In this document: positions 1 to 4,477 of the stretch, piece after piece
Layout: every line of letters starts with the position of its first letter
Position numbering within the stretch: position 1 is the stretch's first letter
DNA from: JAICNG01 sp035765135
GTDB taxonomy: Bacteria > Gemmatimonadota > Gemmatimonadetes > Gemmatimonadales > Gemmatimonadaceae
Reading direction: 5' to 3'
DNA: 5,971 nucleotides
Assembly (NCBI GenBank): GCA_035765135.1
Contig: DASTYE010000161.1
Span: 1-5,971, forward strand
The notes under the pieces: model-generated
Database searches by the model: none
The model's input: only the letters and a program-made list of their open reading frames with translations
Told to the model about the DNA's origin: nothing
Program-made: the position numbers and the translations under genes

Positions 1-1
1 A

Positions 2-157
2 CGCGCGGACGAACGGATGAATCATTGGGAGGCAGGTGAAACCAAAGACCCGCAGACGCACGGTACTCGGTCCGACGGTACGCGCCGACTGAAGAATACC
101 AAGTCGAAGTGCACGTATGGCCCGGATCTAAATCCCCCGGATGCCCCAACGCCTTGA
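2..157 (+). CDS. possible 3' end of an unknown gene entering the window
   Basis: A reading frame is open from the window edge to a TGA at 155-157, giving 51 residues that end in YGPDLNPPDAPTP. The peptide is hydrophilic, rich in Thr, Arg, Asp and Pro, with no domain I recognise. It could be the C-terminal tail of a gene starting outside the window, lying 82 bp ahead of the next gene on the same strand. A 150-bp open frame in GC-rich DNA is common by chance, so this is only a candidate. Confidence 0.15.
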   Translation, partial: RADERMNHWEAGETKDPQTHGTRSDGTRRLKNTKSKCTYGPDLNPPDAPTP

Positions 158-230
158 CCTCCGATCATTGAGAATGCGAACTACAACCGAGCGATCGACT
201 GCCCTAAGCCTCTCAGTGCGGCGAAACAAA

Positions 231-273
231 GGCCGGCGGATGTGGCCTGAATTCCGCGATTCAATCGCCGGCC
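231..273 (+). repeat. 7-bp inverted repeat framing the start codon
   Basis: GGCCGGC (231-237) and GCCGGCC (267-273) are perfect complements separated by 29 bases that contain the chosen ATG at 240. In RNA this could partly mask the start region. In GC-rich DNA it may equally be chance. Confidence 0.3.
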
Positions 274-695
274 TTCTGGGTCGCCGCCCCGAAACCGTGG
301 TTGTCGCCACCCTTGAAGAGACGGATGCGATTCGCGCCCGGTTCAGTGAGCGGATGAGCGCACCAAAGGAGCGCCTCAACCCTGAGTACGTTCAAATCGA
401 AACAGTGAGCCAGGACGCCTTGCTTGCGGCCGTTGAGTCGGTAAAGGCTAGGTTCCCTGACGTTGAGATGCTCCTATTTAGGGAAAAGAGCGAGTTTTGC
501 GGGGCCGTGCGAGTGAAAAGCTCAGAGCTATTCGACCATTTCCTTGCGCTGTTCGAGCTAGACGGGGAGGATCTCGTCGCTTGCACTTCAGACGGCGCGG
601 CAGGTCTTTTCGCTGCTTGGTGGGAAGAGCCGAATCACCCTGTAATATCGATGGCTTATGCGTTCCGAGCATGGTACTCGCCGTCTCCTCCCTAG
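240..695 (+). CDS. hypothetical protein, 151 aa, accessory-type
   Basis: I do not recognise the family. The ATG at 240 (MWPEFRDSIAGLLG) is preferred over in-frame ATGs at 141 and 174, because the extra 33 residues are Arg/Ser/Thr-rich and look like non-coding translation; no strong Shine-Dalgarno supports any of the starts. From residue 1 the protein looks like a soluble globular alpha/beta domain: VVVATLEETDAI near residue 20, a VSQDALLAAVESVKARFPDV helix in the middle, a C-terminal SSELFDHFLALFELDGEDL segment, and an acidic and aromatic GLFAAWWEEPNHP stretch. There is no signal peptide or membrane segment. Codons such as CTA, TTT and AGG and a lower GC than the right half of the window hint at acquisition. 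It sits beside tRNA-derived scars, so cargo of an integrated element is a reasonable inference. Function is unknown. Confidence 0.6.
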   Translation: MWPEFRDSIAGLLGRRPETVVVATLEETDAIRARFSERMSAPKERLNPEYVQIETVSQDALLAAVESVKARFPDVEMLLFREKSEFCGAVRVKSSELFDHFLALFELDGEDLVACTSDGAAGLFAAWWEEPNHPVISMAYAFRAWYSPSPP

Positions 696-793
696 GACAC
701 GTAACGCGCTCGAGCGACGGGCCGAGCCGCGCGCCTGAAACTCTTGTGCGAGCGGCAGAGGTTCCCCGAGGTCGGAAGGATCAGATGAAAAAG

Positions 794-830
794 CAAGGAG
801 GGAGCACTAATGCGGGTGCTCCCCTCCTTG
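794..830 (-). terminator. strong hairpin, T-rich on the minus side
   Basis: The arms 794-807 and 816-830 pair over 14 base pairs with a single bulged base and an 8-nt loop (taatgcgg). Read on the minus strand the hairpin is followed by CTTTTTC, which fits an intrinsic terminator for leftward transcription. On the plus strand only GTCCGG follows, so it would be a weaker end for the gene stopping at 695, 98 bp upstream. No minus-strand gene is visible to the right that would need it, so its real use is unclear. Confidence 0.5.
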
Positions 831-836
831 GTCCGG

Positions 837-855
837 CCGCCGCGTGACGCGGCGG
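837..855. repeat. short perfect GC hairpin
   Basis: CCGCCGCG (837-844) and CGCGGCGG (848-855) form an 8-bp perfect stem with a 3-nt loop, 7 bp after the preceding hairpin. No role can be read from the sequence. Confidence 0.4.
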
Positions 856-896
856 GCCGCCGGAGCGGAGGAAGCTCTCGTTCATTGAGCCTCGCC

Positions 897-940
897 GGTG
901 GCGCAACGCGCCAAGGTGCGCTCGGCGCGCTAGCGCCACC
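897..940. repeat. nested inverted repeat
   Basis: GGTGGCGC (897-904) pairs with GCGCCACC (933-940), and inside it GCGCC (908-912) pairs with GGCGC (924-928). It makes a long imperfect hairpin, third in a cluster with those at 794-830 and 837-855. It could be the end of a small mobile element or a structured RNA; neither is shown. Confidence 0.4.
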
Positions 941-1281
941 GATCTACGACCCGATGGACCGGCGCAACTGGCGAATTGCGGTTGGGCGCACCAGCTCGCT
1001 TCCGGTCCGGCCGCGACGAGGCTCGAGCGAGCAGCCCACAGGGCCTTCGTAGTTGCTTCGTTTGCGCGCGCAGGACGCCGCGTTCAACCTGTTGGCCTAA
1101 CCCAGAAACCCGTGCACCAATGCAACCGCCAGATCAGGTGTCCGACTGGGTGTCCAAATATTACGGCGTTATAGCCGTATGACGACAGGAGGTTTGACGG
1201 CGGATCGCGGGGATTGGCCTCTGAAGTCCGACATTCCGCCGTACCCTTGCAGCCATTCAACATTCGCCTGCTGACCGGGCG

Positions 1282-1353
1282 GTGTGCCCGTTAGTGTGCC
1301 CGTTTGTATCGGGCAGATCGCGACATGAGGCTTGAGAATCCGGGCAGATCACG
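1282..1353. repeat. short direct repeats in the repeat arm
   Basis: GTGTGCCCGTT occurs at 1282-1292 and again at 1294-1304, a 12-bp period. GGGCAGATC followed by a purine and CG occurs at 1311-1322 and 1342-1353, 31 bp apart; the second copy recurs exactly at 2525-2536 in the other 176-bp block. Spaced short direct repeats beside a core site are typical of arm-type binding sites of tyrosine integrases, but no integrase is present here to test the match. Confidence 0.4.
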
Positions 1354-1466
1354 CGAGCTGTCATAGGGAAAACTGACATCTCGGCGGATTCTCCGTACCC
1401 CCGGCCCTCGCCTGGAAAGCGTGTGGACGGGCAACCGTCTCGCGAGTTCGAATCTCGCCCCATCCG
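1291..1466 (+). repeat. 176-bp tRNA-associated direct repeat, copy A
   Basis: This block aligns without any gap to 2474-2649; 138 of 176 positions match by hand count. The strictest conservation is a 27-bp identical run at 1334-1360 and the tRNA T-arm at the right end. The 5' two thirds contain a nested inverted repeat: GAGAATCC (1334-1341) with GGATTCTC (1386-1393), CGAG (1354-1357) with CTCG (1380-1383), and GTCA (1360-1363) with TGAC (1374-1377) around a tagggaaaac loop. The 3' third is a tRNA-Ser 3' half. I read it as an element end arm joined to a displaced tRNA end, an attachment-site scar. A structured RNA or tRNA-derived repeat family is the alternative. Confidence 0.75.
1407..1466 (+). 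pseudogene. tRNA-Ser(GGA) 3' half
   Basis: The anticodon loop CTGGAAA (1412-1418, anticodon GGA at 1414-1416) is followed by the 3' anticodon strand GCGTG, a long variable arm (GACGG/CCGTC around a short loop), and a perfect T-arm, GCGAG (1442-1446) TTCGAAT CTCGC (1454-1458). The 3' acceptor strand CCCATCC and discriminator G at 1466 follow. Long variable arm plus G73 are serine features. CCA is not encoded. No matching acceptor strand (GGATGGG), D-arm or A/B-box-like 5' half lies upstream, and the 5' anticodon strand CTCGC has one mismatch to its partner, so it is not a functional tRNA. The cut lies at the anticodon stem-loop, a known integrase target position in tRNA genes. Confidence 0.8.
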
Positions 1467-1474
1467 TGTGCAAA

Positions 1475-1514
1475 CAACAACCGCACGACGTCGTACTGGC
1501 GCGTGCGGTTGTTG
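1475..1514 (-). terminator. 13-bp perfect hairpin between tRNA fragment and lipoprotein gene
   Basis: CAACAACCGCACG (1475-1487) and CGTGCGGTTGTTG (1502-1514) are perfect complements with a 14-nt loop. On the minus strand the stem ends in TTGTTG followed by TTTGC, which suits termination of the lipoprotein gene that stops at 1592. It also lies 8 bp after the tRNA-Ser fragment, so it may be the original tRNA terminator on the plus strand, although no T-run follows on that side. Confidence 0.55.
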
Positions 1515-1591
1515 CGCGGCCGATCAAGGGGCGCCGGTGCTCTCAACTTCCCGCGGGAGCGAGGGCTTTGAAAACTCGCCTAGCGCCGCGG

Positions 1592-2272
1592 TTATGGTGT
1601 AGCCCGAACCAATATAGTGGCTGCGGCGCTGCGGCCAGCATTGGTAGTCATGGTTAATGTGGCTCTCCCCGGCGCACCTCCCCTGACGCGACACGTGTCG
1701 CCGATTCCGGAAGAATCGATGACCGCAGTCGTAGAGTCAGACGACGAGCAGTGACCCTGCAACCACATTGGACCCTCGGCGGCTGACCCGTGCAGTCCCA
1801 CTCGAACATGTTCGCCTGTCCGAAGCGCGGTTGAATCGGGGTATATCGCGAGTGCCTGGAGGGCGGAGACGGGGAGCACGATGACTTCTACGATCGCCGC
1901 GAGCGGCGTTCCCGCCGCTGCGTTTGCCGACCGGATCCCAATCGCCGCGCTTCCCTCACGTAGCGTGACCACCAGGCCGTTGGGTGTCACGGCGGCAATG
2001 GTCGAGTCGGAGGACGTCCAGGCAAATTGACTCGGCGGCAAGGGAGGACCGAACCCGTAGTCCCACACGCGCGCCTCCATCTCGACAGAATCGCCCAGCA
2101 ACGTTCGGTAGGGAATCCCTCCAGTCCTTGGCGCCAGCACCAGTTCGGCGCCGGTATTCCCACTGGGTCCTGTCGAAAACGGATCGACGTCGGTTGGGAA
2201 GGTGCACTCTTCCTCGCCGCAAGCGAGGAGTGCAAGAAGGAGCCACGTGCGCCGTTTGATGATCGTTTTCAT
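1592..2272 (-). CDS. lipoprotein with two Ig-like (BIG2-type) domains
   Basis: The 226-aa product begins MKTIIKRRTWLLLALLAC: basic n-region, hydrophobic core and a lipobox with Cys18, so it is likely exported and lipidated. The ATG at 2272 was chosen because GAGG lies 5 nt upstream and the signal peptide starts there; an upstream in-frame ATG (2305) would put 11 unrelated residues ahead of it. Residues about 58-135 carry the classical BIG2 pattern: LLGDSVEMEARVWD, then FAWTSSDSTIAAV, then NGLVVTLREGSAAIGIRS. Residues about 138-225 look like a second, weaker copy (CSSSDSTTAVIDSSG, then GRATLTMTT) with Cys175 and Cys194 that could pair. BIG2 domains are surface beta-sandwiches; ligand unknown. 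The gene lies between the two tRNA-associated repeats, with no partner gene. Confidence 0.7.
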   Translation of the reverse strand: MKTIIKRRTWLLLALLACGEEECTFPTDVDPFSTGPSGNTGAELVLAPRTGGIPYRTLLGDSVEMEARVWDYGFGPPLPPSQFAWTSSDSTIAAVTPNGLVVTLREGSAAIGIRSANAAAGTPLAAIVEVIVLPVSALQALAIYPDSTALRTGEHVRVGLHGSAAEGPMWLQGHCSSSDSTTAVIDSSGIGDTCRVRGGAPGRATLTMTTNAGRSAAATILVRATP

Positions 2273-2341
2273 GGAAGCCTCGTGAAGATGCCTGTTGAGG
2301 ACCACGATGGCGGGCGCCGCGCTGTCGATCTATGCGCACTG

Positions 2342-2374
2342 TGACGTAGCCAACGGTCAGTGATGACGTAGCCA
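2342..2374. promoter_or_regulatory. two direct copies of TGACGTAGCCA, 22 bp apart
   Basis: TGACGTAGCCA is at 2342-2352 and again at 2364-2374. The 22-bp period is close to two helical turns, so a protein could bind both on the same face. They lie 70-102 bp upstream of the lipoprotein start, a plausible activator or repressor position, in a 200-bp gene-free gap that also holds an AT-rich patch near 2420-2455. I could not identify convincing -35/-10 boxes. Confidence 0.35.
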
Positions 2375-2473
2375 TGATCCGCTCCTTGCCGCGCAGACGA
2401 GTGGAGTCGGCAGGGAGTTCCAAAAATTTCTTCTGTTGTTGAGCCTTGAAATTCCCCTTGCGGTGCCGCTGGG

Positions 2474-2649
2474 TTAGTGTGGCCGTTCATACCCGGCCGA
2501 CTCCGAGATCGGGGAAGAGAATCCGGGCAGATCACGCGAGCTGGCCTAGGGAAAAGCGCCATCTCACCGAATTCTCAATACCGCCGAGTCTCGCCTGGTA
2601 ACCGGGTGCACGGGTAGCCGTCTCGCAAGTTCGAATCTCGCGCCGTCCG
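2474..2649 (+). repeat. 176-bp tRNA-associated direct repeat, copy B
   Basis: This is the partner of 1291-1466, same orientation and length. The outer inverted repeat is kept at 7 of 8 positions (GAGAATCC 2517-2524 with GAATTCTC 2569-2576). In the inner stem copy A has GTCA/TGAC and copy B has GGC/GCC; the second pair changed from T-A to G-C on both sides while the fourth pair was lost. The GGGCAGATCACG motif is exact at 2525-2536. The block ends in another serine-type tRNA 3' half with different variable and acceptor bases from copy A, so the two copies are not recent duplicates of one another. Confidence 0.75.
2590..2649 (+). pseudogene. tRNA-Ser-like 3' half with hybrid anticodon loop
   Basis: Loop CTGGTAA (2595-2601), 3' anticodon strand CCGGG, a variable arm ACGG/CCGT, T-arm GCAAG TTCGAAT CTCGC (2625-2641, one A-C mismatch), acceptor strand GCCGTCC and discriminator G at 2649. 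The loop reads as GGT, which would be threonine, but the long variable arm and G73 are serine features. Bacterial tRNA-Ser(GCT) loops read CTGCTAA, so the simplest explanation is a tRNA-Ser(GCT) 3' end joined to an element end that supplies CGCCTGG, replacing one C by G. No 5' half (GGACGGC) is found upstream, so it is not a functional tRNA. Confidence 0.7.
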
Positions 2650-2663
2650 TCGCCTAACGAGAC

Positions 2664-2700
2664 GCCCCAGCCGTCGTGGCCGGGGCATCCTTGTTTATTC
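2664..2700 (+). terminator. rho-independent terminator after the tRNA fragment
   Basis: GCCCC (2664-2668) pairs with GGGGC (2682-2686), continued by GCCG/TGGC after one A-C mismatch, and followed by the T-rich TCCTTGTTTATTC. It begins 15 bp after the tRNA 3' end, as expected of the native terminator of a tRNA gene that has kept its downstream flank. It also lies in the gap behind the minus-strand gene ending at 2747. Confidence 0.65.
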
Positions 2701-2746
2701 GCGACACACTAATGCCACGCGCTAACACAGGGGGTGGCCCCGGACG

Positions 2747-3400
2747 TCAGCGACCCGCCTCCTTGACCATCATCACGATGTTCGCATCCGGTTGACCTGG
2801 CCACAGCACCATCGGCATGTGCCGTCCGGCGAAGCCGCCCACATCGTCCTGCGTGGCGTACGGCGCGTAGAAATGGAGGTGGGGCGGGGCAGCCACGATC
2901 TTCTTCGTGTACGGATCCCACGTCAGCTGCTCCGGCGCCAGCATGTAAATGAGGCCGGGCTTGCTGGGTGCACGCAGACGGCCGTCACGGTACGCCGCCT
3001 CGATCCGCCGCTTGACCTCGTCTTCGGACAGACCCTTGGCCCGCAGCTCTTCCCGATAGAGCCGCGCCTTCAGCGTCGTGGCACTCCCTTCCGCATCGTA
3101 GCACACCGGCTCGATCGTTTCGAGTAGCTCACGCTCGACGAGGCAGCTGAACCCGTTCGTTCCGGCGCGAACCTGCTTGTATCCTCCCGCCGCCAGCACG
3201 TAGAGCGACGCGCGGGCGGTGACGTCGGGCGGCGCGGTGCTGAGCGCGAGGCGGGTTTGCTCCTCCGCGCTCATGGACGTCAGAACTGCCAGTGACGGCC
3301 GACCGGTCTCGACAGCTGATTGAGCCGCGGCCGGTCGAAAGACCGCGAAACCGACAACGACGGCCGACACGAGTGACAGTGTGCTGAATATGCGGTACAT
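2747..3400 (-). CDS. secreted protein of unknown function, 217 aa
   Basis: The start at 3400 has AAAGGA 6 nt upstream (AAAGGA-ACGCTC-ATG), and it places a signal peptide at the N-terminus: MYRIFSTLSLVSAVVVGFAV, then RPAAAQ, with likely cleavage near residues 26-27; there is no lipobox Cys, so a periplasmic or secreted protein is expected. The mature part has two cysteines (86 in NGFSCLVER and 100 in VCYDAEG) that could form a disulfide, a charged helical middle (LYREELRAKGLSEDEVKRR, 114-132), and a conserved-looking C-terminus with GLIYMLAPEQLTWDP (149-163), HLHFYAPYA (174-182) and HMPMVLWPG (194-202). The His-rich HLHF motif might bind a metal or ligand, but no known enzyme motif is seen. 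It follows the ArsR gene by 44 bp and is probably in the same operon. Function unknown. Confidence 0.8.
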   Translation of the reverse strand: MYRIFSTLSLVSAVVVGFAVFRPAAAQSAVETGRPSLAVLTSMSAEEQTRLALSTAPPDVTARASLYVLAAGGYKQVRAGTNGFSCLVERELLETIEPVCYDAEGSATTLKARLYREELRAKGLSEDEVKRRIEAAYRDGRLRAPSKPGLIYMLAPEQLTWDPYTKKIVAAPPHLHFYAPYATQDDVGGFAGRHMPMVLWPGQPDANIVMMVKEAGR

Positions 3401-3444
3401 GAGCGTTCCTTTGTTGATGGTGTGATCGGAAACTCCGAAACCAC

Positions 3445-3795
3445 TCATTTCTCGGCTTCCACGAATGCCTTCAACCGGGCGGCCGCCGCATCCCACTGCG
3501 CCGCGACGTGGTCGAGGTACTGCCGCGCGATCTCGAGTCGCTTCACCGAAAGCGCAAACACACGCTCACGGCCCCGACGCGCGTCGCGCACCAGCCCTGC
3601 CGCCTCGAGGGTATCGAGGTGCCGCGTGATCGCCTGACGCGTCACCCCGGTGCCCTCGCTCAGGCGACTGATGGAGAGCGGGCCTTCCGACGAGAGCCGG
3701 CGCAGCAGACGCAGTCGGGTCGCGTCGCCGAGCGCCGCGAATACGGGCGCGGCGTCCGGCGTCCTGAGCGCGGCCCCGCCCCGGTTAGGCGACAT
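3445..3795 (-). CDS. ArsR-family winged-helix transcriptional repressor
   Basis: The 116-aa protein shows the family layout: VFAALGDATRLRLLRRL (18-34) as the first core helices, the helix-turn-helix SISRLSEGTGVTRQAITRHL (41-60) with recognition helix around VTRQAITRHLDTLEAAG, a wing DARRGRERVFAL (71-82), and a C-terminal helix of about 30 residues for dimerisation. The metal-sensing ELCVCD motif of ArsR/SmtB metal sensors is absent, and the protein has no cysteine, so it probably does not sense metals. Its start at 3795 lies inside the end of the SRPBCC gene (11-nt overlap), so the two are translationally coupled. ArsR-like regulators paired with an AHSA1 protein are a common bacterial arrangement. 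The palindromes ahead of the operon are its likely operators. Confidence 0.9.
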   Translation of the reverse strand: MSPNRGGAALRTPDAAPVFAALGDATRLRLLRRLSSEGPLSISRLSEGTGVTRQAITRHLDTLEAAGLVRDARRGRERVFALSVKRLEIARQYLDHVAAQWDAAAARLKAFVEAEK

Positions 3796-4237
3796 ACCGC
3801 TCCAGCTTCTTGATCTGCCCGGCCCACCCGCGGTCGTTCATCCGGAACGCCTCGGCGCGCCGCGTGATCGGGATCTGGTCGAACCCGGACTCGATGATGG
3901 TGACCGCCGTGCCGCCGGCGATCTCCTCGAGACGGAACTCCACCAGCGTGGTGGGCTCCGACGAGTAGTCGACCTTGGGATCGATGGCATAGGGGTGCCA
4001 CCGATAGGCGAAGAGGTGCTCGGGCTCGATTCGCTCGACCTGTAGCCGCACTTCGTGCTCGTTCCCGGAGATAGTGATCTCCCCGCGGATCGTAGCGCCT
4101 TCAGAGAACGGCTGGTCGAGCTTCATCCCGAACCAGGCGCCAAACTCCGTCGCGTCCGCGACCGCCCGCCACACGCGGCTACGGGGCGCGCGGACCTCGA
4201 TGCGCTTCTCGATGCGATCGGTGCTCGTGGCCTGCAT
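3785..4237 (-). CDS. SRPBCC / AHSA1-domain protein
   Basis: The 150-aa product is the usual length for a single START-like domain of the AHSA1 (activator of Hsp90 ATPase homologue) type. Family signs are the N-terminal strand and helix RIEKRIEVRAPRSRVWRAV followed by ATEFGAWFG (30-37), the central RLQVERIEPEHLFAYRW (64-80), LVEFRLEEIAGGTAVTIIES (98-117), and the C-terminal NDRGWAGQIKKLERYV helix (134-149). Such domains fold around a hydrophobic cavity for small lipophilic ligands; the ligand here is unknown. The start at 4237 has GAGGAG 7 nt upstream. An in-frame ATG at 4297 was rejected because its codons run through the operator and start site. It is the first gene of the operon with the ArsR repressor and the secreted protein. 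Confidence 0.9.
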   Translation of the reverse strand: MQATSTDRIEKRIEVRAPRSRVWRAVADATEFGAWFGMKLDQPFSEGATIRGEITISGNEHEVRLQVERIEPEHLFAYRWHPYAIDPKVDYSSEPTTLVEFRLEEIAGGTAVTIIESGFDQIPITRRAEAFRMNDRGWAGQIKKLERYVA

Positions 4238-4265
4238 TGATTGCTCCTCGATGTGGACGTGAAAG

Positions 4266-4289
4266 ATATGCAACACATGTGTTGCATAT
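4266..4289. promoter_or_regulatory. perfect 24-bp palindrome, likely ArsR operator O1
   Basis: The half-site ATATGCAACACA is followed directly by its exact complement, giving a perfect 24-bp dyad. It sits just downstream of the predicted -10 box of the SRPBCC-ArsR operon, 28 bp before the start codon, so a bound dimer would cover the transcription start. AT-rich 22-24-bp dyads over the promoter are typical ArsR operators. That the local ArsR protein binds here is inference. Confidence 0.8.
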
Positions 4290-4316
4290 AATAGCACACG
4301 CTCCTCAAATATGCAA
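4288..4316 (-). promoter_or_regulatory. promoter of the SRPBCC-ArsR operon
   Basis: On the minus strand TTGCAT (4311-4316) is followed by a 17-nt spacer and TATTAT (4288-4293, one mismatch to the sigma70-type -10). The -35 matches consensus at only three positions. Its position between O2 and O1 and about 50 bp before the start codon supports it. Confidence 0.55.
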
Positions 4317-4332
4317 TAGTTATGTTGCGTAT
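4309..4332. promoter_or_regulatory. degenerate second operator O2
   Basis: The left half ATATGCAATAGT matches the O1 half-site at 8 of 12 positions, and the right half, read on the other strand, is ATACGCAACATA. Its centre is 43 bp from that of O1, about four helical turns, so both lie on the same DNA face. It overlaps the predicted -35 box. Confidence 0.6.
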
Positions 4333-4408
4333 TGTCGGAACGTGCTCGGAGCTACTTCAGCTGGCAGCGGCGAACCCCATGTGTGGCCGCGGGATACGGG
4401 CCACGGGG

Positions 4409-4447
4409 CACGAAGGAAAGAGGAGCAAGGAAAATTCCTTGCTCCTC
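4409..4447 (-). terminator. terminator of the DUF4398-OmpA operon
   Basis: GAGGAGCAAGGAA (4420-4432) and TTCCTTGCTCCTC (4435-4447) are perfect complements with almost no loop. On the minus strand the stem is followed by the pyrimidine-rich TTTCCTTCG. It begins 31 bp after the OmpA stop at 4478, so it likely ends that operon and insulates it from the divergent regulatory region beyond. Confidence 0.7.
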
Positions 4448-4477
4448 AGTCCTTGTTCCTCGTTGTCGCCGAGCTAC

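Larger units (their letters stand above)
696..1290. other. about 600 bp without a convincing gene
   Basis: Small open frames exist here, but none has a plausible ribosome site, composition or family resemblance. What stands out is three hairpins between 794 and 940, a short palindrome TACGGC/GCCGTA at 1162-1179, and the tandem GTGTGCCCGTT copies at 1282-1304 that lead into the first tRNA-associated repeat. The stretch resembles decayed DNA at the end of an integrated element; this is inference. Confidence 0.4.

Noticed and set aside
1095..1178. Integron attC site (GCCTAAC near 1095 with GCGTTATA downstream; another GCCTAAC at 2652)
   Set aside because: No paired inner boxes or folded-strand symmetry is visible, and no integron integrase or cassette spacing is present.
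1179..1274. 31-codon open frame beginning ATGACGACAGG
   Set aside because: Short, composition unremarkable, no ribosome site ahead of the ATG and no recognisable product.
1257..1463. Minus-strand peptides across the repeats that share words such as ARVICPDS and NGHTN with a frame at 2269-2562
   Set aside because: The shared words come from the conserved DNA repeat read backwards. Substitutions between copies are not conservative in protein terms, and no upstream gene continues the frame.
1407..1466. A functional tRNA-Ser gene
   Set aside because: No 5' acceptor strand, D-arm or intact anticodon stem lies upstream; only the half from the anticodon stem onward is tRNA-like. The same holds for 2590-2649.
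1956..2423. 155-codon minus-strand frame with an AAGGAG-like site before an internal ATG
   Set aside because: It overlaps the BIG2-type lipoprotein in another frame and its product is Arg-rich without any domain; the lipoprotein frame has a signal peptide and family motifs.
4238..4297. Extended SRPBCC start at 4297
   Set aside because: The extra codons would be read from the palindromic operator, and the ATG at 4237 has a good GAGGAG site.
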